A model generated the notes under the pieces. The model worked only from the letters and a program-made list of their open reading frames with translations. It was not told where the DNA came from and ran no database searches. The position numbers were made by a program, and so were the translations under genes. Shown here piece by piece: positions 57,205-64,000 of a stretch of DNA of 64,000 bases. Position 1 is the first letter of the stretch. Each line of letters starts with the position of its first letter. Source of the DNA: [Mycobacterium] zoologicum (GTDB lineage: Bacteria; Actinomycetota; Actinomycetes; Mycobacteriales; Mycobacteriaceae); the NCBI RefSeq assembly GCF_020172665.1, contig NZ_CP083985.1:3924711-3988710 (forward strand), written 5' to 3'.

Positions 57205-58608
57205 ATGGCCAAGGCTCGTGCGCTGTACCGCTGTTCGGAGTGCGGAAACACCACCGCGAAATGGGTCGGCCGCTGCCCGGAGTGCGGCGGCTGGGGCGGG
57301 ATAGATCCCGTCGCTGAGGCGCCGGTATCACCAGGCGGGGTGCGTGCGTCAGCGCCGGCGCGGCCCGCGGTTCCGATCAGCTCCATCACCGTCGGCCGCG
57401 CCCGCCCCGGACCGACCGGGGTCGACGAATTGGACCGCGTACTGGGCGGCGGGATCGTCCCCGGCTCGGTCACGCTGCTGGCCGGAGACCCCGGCGTCGG
57501 CAAATCCACGCTGCTGCTGGAGGTCGCGCATCGCTGGGCGCTGGCGGGCCGGCGGGCGCTCTACATCTCCGGTGAGGAGTCCGGCGGGCAGATCCGATTG
57601 CGCGCCGAGCGCACCGGTTGCAGCCATGACGAGATCTACCTGGCCGCCGAGTCGGACCTGCAGACCGTGCTCGGCCATATCGAGGCGGTGCGGCCCACGC
57701 TGGTGGTGGTGGACTCGGTGCAGACCATCGCCGCCGCCGACACCGACGGGGTGGCCGGCGGGGTCACCCAGGTGCGGGCCGTGACAGCCGCGCTGACCGC
57801 GGCCGCCAAGGCCGCCGATGTGGCGCTGATCCTGGTCGGTCACGTCACCAAGGACGGCGCGATCGCCGGCCCGCGGTCCTTGGAACACCTCGTGGATGTC
57901 GTGCTGCATTTCGACGGCGAGCGTCATTCGGTGCTGCGGATGGTGCGTGCGGTGAAGAACCGCTACGGCGCCACCGACGAGGTGGGTTGTTTCCTGTTGC
58001 GCGACGGCGGTATCGAGGGGATCGCCGATCCGTCCGGGCTGTTCCTCGAGCAGCGCAGCATGCCGGTGCCGGGCACCTCGATCACCGTCGCACTCGACGG
58101 CAAGCGCCCGATGATCGGCGAGGTGCAGGCGCTGCTGGCCACCCCGGCGAGCGGGTCGCCGCGCCGGGCGGTCAGCGGTATCGACCACGCCCGGGCCGCA
58201 ATGATCACCGCGGTGCTGGACAAGCATGCCGGCATTCCCATCTCCGCAGGCGACATCTACCTGTCGACCGTGGGCGGAATGCGATTGACCGATCCCTCAA
58301 CGGATCTGGCCGTCGCCATAGCGCTGGCCTCGGCCTACGCCGACCTCCCGCTGCCGCCGACCACCGTGGTTCTCGGCGAGGTGGGCCTGGCCGGCGACCT
58401 GCGCCCGGTCGCCGGGATCGACCGGCGGCTGTCCGAGGCTGCCCGGCTCGGGTTCACCATCGCGCTGACACCTCCGGGCGCCCCGGGGATCGTCGGCGGT
58501 CTGCGCACAGTGGAGGCGCCCAATATCGTTGCCGCGCTGCAACACCTGAAGGCCATCGCCGACAATCGCAGCCGGCCGACACCGCCGCGGCTGGTGCGTG
58601 GCTCCTAG
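57205..58608 (+). CDS. radA: DNA repair protein RadA
   Basis: 467 residues. A zinc ribbon ([19 protein letters not shown]), Walker [12 protein letters not shown], the KNRYG motif in [13 protein letters not shown] and a C-terminal Lon-like domain ([22 protein letters not shown]) are present. It is a RecA-paralogue branch-migration helicase. In M. tuberculosis and M. smegmatis disA follows it; here the stop overlaps the convergent gene and disA is absent. Confidence 0.95.
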   Translation: MAKARALYRCSECGNTTAKWVGRCPECGGWGGIDPVAEAPVSPGGVRASAPARPAVPISSITVGRARPGPTGVDELDRVLGGGIVPGSVTLLAGDPGVGKSTLLLEVAHRWALAGRRALYISGEESGGQIRLRAERTGCSHDEIYLAAESDLQTVLGHIEAVRPTLVVVDSVQTIAAADTDGVAGGVTQVRAVTAALTAAAKAADVALILVGHVTKDGAIAGPRSLEHLVDVVLHFDGERHSVLRMVRAVKNRYGATDEVGCFLLRDGGIEGIADPSGLFLEQRSMPVPGTSITVALDGKRPMIGEVQALLATPASGSPRRAVSGIDHARAAMITAVLDKHAGIPISAGDIYLSTVGGMRLTDPSTDLAVAIALASAYADLPLPPTTVVLGEVGLAGDLRPVAGIDRRLSEAARLGFTIALTPPGAPGIVGGLRTVEAPNIVAALQHLKAIADNRSRPTPPRLVRGS

Positions 58609-59393
58609 TTGCCCGGCGGCGGCGCGTCGGGCGCCGGGACGTCGGCCGGCGGCGGAGGAGGTGCATCCGGCGAAGGCTCGGTCAGCATGAACGGCACGGT
58701 CGCCGAACGCAGATTGCCCAATTGGACGACGAGGTTGTAGGTGCCCGGCCCGATCGGCTGCCGCGGCAGCGGGCACTGCGGGGCCGAACCCATCCCGGTC
58801 CAGGTCACCGTGGTGGTCACCTGCTCCCCCGGATCGAAGGTCTTGACCAGGGTCTCGTTCGACGGCGCGCAGTCCAGGTTCGACCACAGCCGCTGGTTGT
58901 CCAGCGAGTAGACGTAGGCGGCCAGGACCGCCGCACCCACGTCCCGCTTGCAGGCGACCAGGCCGATGTTGGTGACCACCATGGTGAACTGAGGCTGCTC
59001 ACCCACCGCGTACTGCGGGCCGGTGATGCCCTTGACGGCCAGCGTGGAATCGGGGCAGTCGTCGCCCTCCTTGAGCACCGGGGGCGGAATCACCGCGGCG
59101 GTCGGCGTCGCCGACGGCGGCGGCACCTCCTCGGCGGGCGCCACCACCGGCGTCTTGACGCCTTCTGGCGCGGGACCTGGTGGCTTGGCGTGCTGGGCGT
59201 TGGAGTTCTTGTCGGCGGCGACACTGTCGGCGCCGGCGCTGCCTCGTACGACAGCGAAGACGATGAGCGACACCATTGCAATCACGGCGGCCGCAACACC
59301 CAACGCCAAGCCACGGCGTCGCCAGTAGATCTGCGAAGGCAGCGGACCCTGCGGTTCCAAATCGATCACATTCTCACGGTAGGACGAGCTCAC
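58605..59393 (-). CDS. Membrane-anchored secreted protein (Rv3587c type)
   Basis: 262 residues from GTG 59393; GTG 59369 ([11 protein letters not shown]) is an alternative start. A single N-terminal transmembrane segment ([22 protein letters not shown]) leads to a Pro/Ala-rich linker, an immunoglobulin-like domain ([27 protein letters not shown]...TVTWTGMG) and a Pro-rich C-terminus. Conserved position next to canB; function unknown. Confidence 0.8.
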   Translation of the reverse strand: MSSSYRENVIDLEPQGPLPSQIYWRRRGLALGVAAAVIAMVSLIVFAVVRGSAGADSVAADKNSNAQHAKPPGPAPEGVKTPVVAPAEEVPPPSATPTAAVIPPPVLKEGDDCPDSTLAVKGITGPQYAVGEQPQFTMVVTNIGLVACKRDVGAAVLAAYVYSLDNQRLWSNLDCAPSNETLVKTFDPGEQVTTTVTWTGMGSAPQCPLPRQPIGPGTYNLVVQLGNLRSATVPFMLTEPSPDAPPPPPADVPAPDAPPPGN

Positions 59394-59502
59394 CGAGAGT
59401 TGTCCGACGTGTCTCGGCGTGTCGTTGCCGCGTTGTGACCTTCGGAGACTATTCCGGCGGTTCAGCGAGGCTCGACGAAGGAGAGGCGAAGCTGGAACCG
59501 CC

Positions 59503-60120
59503 TTATTCCCCGATGTCGCCGAGATGCTCGCGAGCCTGCACCCGCCCGTCGGACAGGTGATAGGTGGCACCGACGATCGCCAGCCTGCCGGCCTCGATCT
59601 GGTCGGCGATGACGGTGGACCGGCTCGCCAGTTGCCGCACCGTCTCGTTGACGTGGCAAGCTTCGAACTCGTCGATGCTGCTCAGGCCTTCTCGCCGGCC
59701 CACCAGGATCGACGAAGACACCCGTTCGGTGATATCACGCAGGTAGCCGCCTGGTACGGAACCGTCGTCGAGAGCCGCCAGCGCGGCTTTGACCGCCCCG
59801 CAGCTGTCGTGGCCGAGCACGACGATCAGCGGCACGTCGAGCACCGCCACCCCGAACTCGATCGATCCCAGCACGGCCGCATCGATGACATGGCCGGCGG
59901 TGCGGACCACGAACATGTCGCCCAGTCCCTGATCGAAGATGATCTCGGCAGCCACTCTGCTATCGCCGCAACCGAACACCACCGCCGTCGGCTTCTGGCC
60001 CGCAGCCAGACTGGCGCGGCGTTCGATGCTCTGACTTGGATGGGCGGGCTCGCCCGCGACGAAGCGCTCGTTACCCTCCTTGAGTGCTTTCCACGCTGAT
60101 ACCGGGTTCGTATTGGGCAT
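59503..60120 (-). CDS. canB: Beta-carbonic anhydrase CanB
   Basis: 205 residues. Zinc ligands Cys51 and Asp53 in FGCGDSR, and His104 and Cys107 in GHDSCGA, with Arg55 completing the dyad. It interconverts CO2 and bicarbonate. Its ATG overlaps the divergent mutY ATG (both inside GCATGC). Confidence 0.93.
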   Translation of the reverse strand: MPNTNPVSAWKALKEGNERFVAGEPAHPSQSIERRASLAAGQKPTAVVFGCGDSRVAAEIIFDQGLGDMFVVRTAGHVIDAAVLGSIEFGVAVLDVPLIVVLGHDSCGAVKAALAALDDGSVPGGYLRDITERVSSSILVGRREGLSSIDEFEACHVNETVRQLASRSTVIADQIEAGRLAIVGATYHLSDGRVQAREHLGDIGE

Positions 60121-61063
60121 GCCCGATATTGTGCCTGGCGGCGGGTCCGGCCGCACGATGAGCATCGATCCGGGCGACCTGCTGCACTGGTTCGACTCGT
60201 GCGGGCGGGACCTGCCGTGGCGGGCGCCCGGTGTCACACCGTGGCAGATCCTGGTCAGCGAGTTCATGCTGCAGCAGACCCCGGTGTCGCGGGTGTTACC
60301 GATCTGGCCGGACTGGGTCGCGCGCTGGCCGACACCGTCGGCGACGGCGGCCGCTACCCCGGCAGATGTGCTGCGAGCCTGGGGAAAACTGGGCTACCCG
60401 CGCCGGGCCAAGCGGCTGCACGAATGCGCGGCCGTGATCGCCCGGGACTTCGACGATGTGGTCCCCGACGATGTCGAGGCCCTGCAGCAGCTGCCCGGGG
60501 TCGGCAGCTACACCGCCCGGGCGATGGCCGCCTTCGCCTACCGCAAACGGGTTCCGGTGGTGGACATCAACGTTCGGCGGGTGGTGGCTCGCGCGGTGCA
60601 CGGGCACGCCGAGCCGGCCGCGCCGTCGACGAAGCGCGATCACGCCGACGTCGACGCCCTCCTGGCCGTGATCCCGAAAGCCGACCGGGCCGCCCGGTTC
60701 TCCGCGGCGCTGATGGAGCTCGGTGCCGTGGTGTGCACGGCCAGAGCACCGAACTGTGCCAAGTGCCCGCTGCGATCATGTGCGTGGCGCGACGCCGACT
60801 ACCCGGCCGGATCAGCGCCGAAGCGTCCCGCCCAGCGTTACGCCGGCACCGACCGACAGGTGCGCGGTCGCCTGTTGGACATCCTGCGGGACAACGATTT
60901 TCCCGTCACCAAGGCCCAACTCGACGTGGCTTGGCCGGCGGATGCGGTCCAGCGTGAGCGCGCGCTGGCATCGCTGTTGAGCGACGGGCTGGTCGAACAA
61001 GACGCCGGCGGACGCTTCGCGCTGCCCGGTCAGGACAGGAACGACTCGACGGCTTCGCGGTAG
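60119..61063 (+). CDS. mutY: A/G-specific adenine glycosylase MutY
   Basis: 314 residues from ATG 60119 (MPDIVPG, matching the M. tuberculosis start MPHILPE); ATG 60158 is an alternative. The HhH motif is LPGVGSYTARAMAAFAYR, the catalytic Asp is in VPVVDINVRR, and the [4Fe-4S] Cys are in CTARAPNCAKCPLRSC. It removes A opposite 8-oxo-G. The 3' end overlaps the convergent hydrolase gene by 34 bases. Confidence 0.92.
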   Translation: MPDIVPGGGSGRTMSIDPGDLLHWFDSCGRDLPWRAPGVTPWQILVSEFMLQQTPVSRVLPIWPDWVARWPTPSATAAATPADVLRAWGKLGYPRRAKRLHECAAVIARDFDDVVPDDVEALQQLPGVGSYTARAMAAFAYRKRVPVVDINVRRVVARAVHGHAEPAAPSTKRDHADVDALLAVIPKADRAARFSAALMELGAVVCTARAPNCAKCPLRSCAWRDADYPAGSAPKRPAQRYAGTDRQVRGRLLDILRDNDFPVTKAQLDVAWPADAVQRERALASLLSDGLVEQDAGGRFALPGQDRNDSTASR

Positions 61064-61800
61064 ACCTGCGGGGCGTCGTCGTGCACCAGGTGCCCAGCGT
61101 TCGGGACGTGCAGGTAGGTGCTGTTGAAGCCGATGCGGTGCATCTTGAGCATCTGCCCGGGCGGGGTCACCGAGTTGCCCGCCTCGATCAGCAACGCCGG
61201 CGCCCGCACCGCGCGCCACTGGGCCCAATAGTCCCGGGTACCCCACTCCGCGGCGATCTGCACCCACTGAGCGGGCCGACCGTGCAGCCGCCAGCCCGTG
61301 GCGGTCCGATCGAAGGCCTCCAGGAAGTACCGGCCGGCCACCTCCCCGAATTCGGCGATGACGTCGTCGGCGCGGGTGAACTCCACCGGCAGGGCGTGCG
61401 CCCACGGCTCCCATGCGCCGGTGGTCATCCCGCGGAAGTCCGGGGCCATGTCCTCCACCACCACCGCCGTGACGAGCTCGGGGCGCTGCGCTGCCAGGCA
61501 CCAGGAGTGCAGGCCACCCATCGAATGCCCGACCAGCCGCACCGGTTCGCCCAGCGGCTCCACCGCGGCGGCCAGGTCACCGACGAAGCGTTCGGTGCAG
61601 ATCGGGTGCGAGTCTGCGACGTCACGGCCGCGGTGCCACGGCGCGTCGTAGGTATAGACCGCCCCCAGCCGGGACAGCCATTCCCATTGCCGCGGCCAGG
61701 TGCTGCCGCGGCCCATCAACCCGTGCACCAGCACCAGCGGCGCGCCGTGTCCACCGCGATAGGTCAACAGCTCGCTCGACGCGGTCTCCACCCGGGGCAC
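61030..61800 (-). CDS. Alpha/beta hydrolase (Rv3591c type)
   Basis: 256 residues from GTG 61800. Nucleophile elbow LVGHSMGGLHSW (Ser94), oxyanion HGLMGRGSTW, catalytic His in VPNAGHLVHDD. It could in principle resemble HsaD in fold, but it sits at the conserved Rv3591c position and lacks the HsaD N-terminal pattern, so it is not a displaced HsaD. Substrate unknown. Confidence 0.82.
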   Translation of the reverse strand: MPRVETASSELLTYRGGHGAPLVLVHGLMGRGSTWPRQWEWLSRLGAVYTYDAPWHRGRDVADSHPICTERFVGDLAAAVEPLGEPVRLVGHSMGGLHSWCLAAQRPELVTAVVVEDMAPDFRGMTTGAWEPWAHALPVEFTRADDVIAEFGEVAGRYFLEAFDRTATGWRLHGRPAQWVQIAAEWGTRDYWAQWRAVRAPALLIEAGNSVTPPGQMLKMHRIGFNSTYLHVPNAGHLVHDDAPQVYREAVESFLS

Positions 61801-61814
61801 GGTAACCTAGCCGC

Positions 61815-62138
61815 ATGTCAGTGGTGAAGATCAACGTCATTGAGGTGCCCGAGGGGGCCGGTCCCGAGGTGGAGAAGCGGTTCGCCGAGCGGGCCGACAC
61901 CGTGGCCGACACCCCCGGCTTCCAGGGCTTTCAGCTGCTGCGGCCGGTCCGCGGCGACAACCGCTACTTCGTGGTCACCCAGTGGGAGTCCGACGCGGCC
62001 TACGAAGCGTGGGTGCGTGACCGCTCGGAGGCCGCGCACGCCGGATACGGGGCTCCGCTGTCCAAAGGCGCCGCCAACCTGGAGTTCGAGGTCGCATTGG
62101 ACGTAGGCGGCACCGCGGGAACCGCCACCCGGACCTAG
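61815..62138 (+). CDS. mhuD: Haem-degrading enzyme MhuD
   Basis: 107 residues, IsdG-type fold. Catalytic Asn7 (VVKINVIEV), Trp66 and His75 (SEAAHAG) are all conserved. It degrades haem to mycobilin and releases iron in the cytoplasm. The gene is divergent from the hydrolase with only 14 bp between starts. Confidence 0.93.
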   Translation: MSVVKINVIEVPEGAGPEVEKRFAERADTVADTPGFQGFQLLRPVRGDNRYFVVTQWESDAAYEAWVRDRSEAAHAGYGAPLSKGAANLEFEVALDVGGTAGTATRT

Positions 62139-62141
62139 GCC

Positions 62142-63458
62142 GTGCGGCGCCACCTGGCGGCCTGGACGACCGCAGTTGTGCTTGCAGCCGGCTGCGCCCC
62201 CTCCCCTGCCTCACCGGCGGACCCGGGCGGGGTGACGATCTCCACCACCACCCCACCCGGTCTGCGGGCCAAGCAGACCATGGACATGCTCAACTCCGAC
62301 TGGCCGATCGGCCCGGTCGGGGTGGCGACCCTGGCCGCACCGGACAAGGTCGACCTGGTGGTCACGACCATGGAATCGCTGTGGTGGGACCGCCCGTTCC
62401 AGCTCGACGACGTCGACATCCGGGCCGGCGCGGCCACCTTGCACCTGACCACCTCCTACGGTGCCCGGCAGGACATTCGGCTGCGCACCGACGACAACGG
62501 CATGGTGAACCTGTTCAAGCCGAGCACCGAGGCACCGCCGATCCGGTCCTGGCGTGACGTCGACGCCGTGCTGAAGCGCACCGGCGCGCGCTACTCGTAC
62601 CAGGCGTCGCGCATCGAGGGTGGGCATTGCGAGCGGGTCGCCGGCACCAACACCGGCCAATCACTGCCGCTGGCATCGATTTTCAAGCTGTATGTGCTGT
62701 TGGCGGTCGCCAATGAGGTCAAGGCCGGAAACGTGTCCTGGGACGACCCGCTGACCATCACCGGCCGGGCCAAGGCCGTCGGCTCATCCGGCCTGGAGGA
62801 ACTGCCCGACGGCGCGCACGTGTCGGTTCGCCGAGCAGCCGAGAAGATGATCGCCACCAGCGACAACATGGCCACCGATCTGCTGATCGGCAAAGTCGGC
62901 ACCCGCGCCGTGGAGCAGGCGCTGATCGCCGCCGGTCATCACGACCCGGCCAGCATGACGCCGTTTCCCACCATGTACGAACTGTTCTCGGTGGGTTGGG
63001 GCAAGCCGGACCTGCGTGAGCAGTGGCAGCACGGTTCGTCGCAGGAGCGGGCAAAGTTGCTGCGGCAGGCCGAGTCCCGGCCGTATGAGCCCGATCCGTT
63101 CCGCGCGCACGACCCGGCCTCGGCCTACGGGGCGGAGTGGTACGGCAGCGCCGAGGACATCTGCCGGGTACACGTCGCGCTGCAGGCAGGCGCGGTGGGC
63201 AAGGCCGCACCGGTCCGCGAGATCATGTCCGCGGTCCGCGGTATCGACCTACCTCGCAGCGACTGGCCCTATATCGGGTCCAAGGCCGGCGGCCTGCCCG
63301 GTGACCTGACGTTCAGCTGGTACGCGCTGGACCGGGCCGGGCAGCCGTGGGTGGTCAGCTTCCAGCTGAACTGGCCGCGCGACCACGGCAAGAGCGTCGG
63401 CAGCTGGATGCTGCAGATCGCGCAGCAGGCGTTCCGCCTGCTGCCCGCGCAGCGCTGA
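62142..63458 (+). CDS. lpqF: Lipoprotein LpqF, serine beta-lactamase-like
   Basis: 438 residues from GTG 62142, 3 nt after mhuD. Lipobox LAAGC (Cys18). The C-terminal penicillin-binding fold has SIFK (Ser179, Lys182), SDN (240-242) and a KAGG motif, all in class A beta-lactamase order. No Glu166-type residue is clearly placed, so it may be an esterase or D,D-peptidase-like protein rather than a true beta-lactamase. Confidence 0.85.
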   Translation: MRRHLAAWTTAVVLAAGCAPSPASPADPGGVTISTTTPPGLRAKQTMDMLNSDWPIGPVGVATLAAPDKVDLVVTTMESLWWDRPFQLDDVDIRAGAATLHLTTSYGARQDIRLRTDDNGMVNLFKPSTEAPPIRSWRDVDAVLKRTGARYSYQASRIEGGHCERVAGTNTGQSLPLASIFKLYVLLAVANEVKAGNVSWDDPLTITGRAKAVGSSGLEELPDGAHVSVRRAAEKMIATSDNMATDLLIGKVGTRAVEQALIAAGHHDPASMTPFPTMYELFSVGWGKPDLREQWQHGSSQERAKLLRQAESRPYEPDPFRAHDPASAYGAEWYGSAEDICRVHVALQAGAVGKAAPVREIMSAVRGIDLPRSDWPYIGSKAGGLPGDLTFSWYALDRAGQPWVVSFQLNWPRDHGKSVGSWMLQIAQQAFRLLPAQR

Positions 63459-63470
63459 CCCGGCGAGCAG

Positions 63471-64000
<530 letters not shown>

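Noticed and set aside
61030..61800. Alpha/beta hydrolase as a relocated HsaD
   Set aside because: It lies at the conserved position of Rv3591c between mutY and mhuD, has no KstR box, and its sequence outside the nucleophile elbow does not look like HsaD.

Overview
The window is high-GC actinobacterial DNA from a Mycobacterium (sensu lato) that is not M. tuberculosis. The evidence is the mycobacterial steroid-catabolism gene set in near-tuberculosis order, a PPE protein, a Ddn-type F420 nitroreductase, MhuD, Lpq-type lipoproteins, frequent GTG starts and ATGA/GTGA overlaps. No CRISPR array, tRNA, rRNA or insertion sequence was recognised. No gene-free stretch exceeds 300 bases.

Layout. (1) 1-17.8 kb is the KstR-controlled sterol region: the start of hsaE, a CYP125-type P450, kstD-hsd4B, a PPE protein with a His/Asp-rich insert, a secreted PE-PPE-domain esterase, a TetR regulator, the igr-type operon (two cyp125 genes, fadE28, fadE29, chsH2, chsH1, ltp2), then fadA5 and ddn. 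(2) 17.9-37.1 kb is the KstR2-controlled C/D-ring region: two SDRs, echA20-ipdABC, a five-gene accessory insertion (DUF559 nuclease, VOC protein, DUF899 protein, two TetRs), fadA6-kstR2-ipdF-fadE30, and fadD3-fadE31-32-33, a choloylglycine-hydrolase-like gene and aspB. (3) 37.1-39.6 kb is accessory: a hemophore-like protein, a nitroreductase-like orphan and vapBC. (4) 39.6-47.1 kb holds hsaB-hsaC-hsaA, kshB, a secreted protein, fadE34 and kstR. (5) 47-64 kb is mostly housekeeping: MFS, metallo-hydrolase and ArsB-type permease genes, a GDPD, an rRNA methyltransferase, cysS, ispF-ispD, carD, lpqE, radA, canB, mutY, a hydrolase, mhuD, lpqF and the 3' end of clpC1.

How the genes work together. 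CYP125 oxidises the sterol side chain; FadE34, FadA5, ChsE1/E2, ChsH1/H2 and Ltp2 shorten it. KstD and KshAB open ring B, and HsaA-E degrade rings A/B. FadD3, FadE30, IpdF, EchA20, IpdAB, IpdC and FadA6 dismantle the remaining C/D rings. Eight KstR-type and two KstR2-type palindromes sit in the matching divergent promoters.

Most notable: a Zur-like box placed just before a PPE gene that encodes a His/Asp-rich stretch; three CYP125 copies, one of which carries a duplicated promoter; 54-bp palindromic repeats flanking a DUF559 nuclease gene, with a third copy beside vapBC; absence of hsaD and disA from their usual places; and a bile-salt-hydrolase-like gene embedded in the fadD3 operon.
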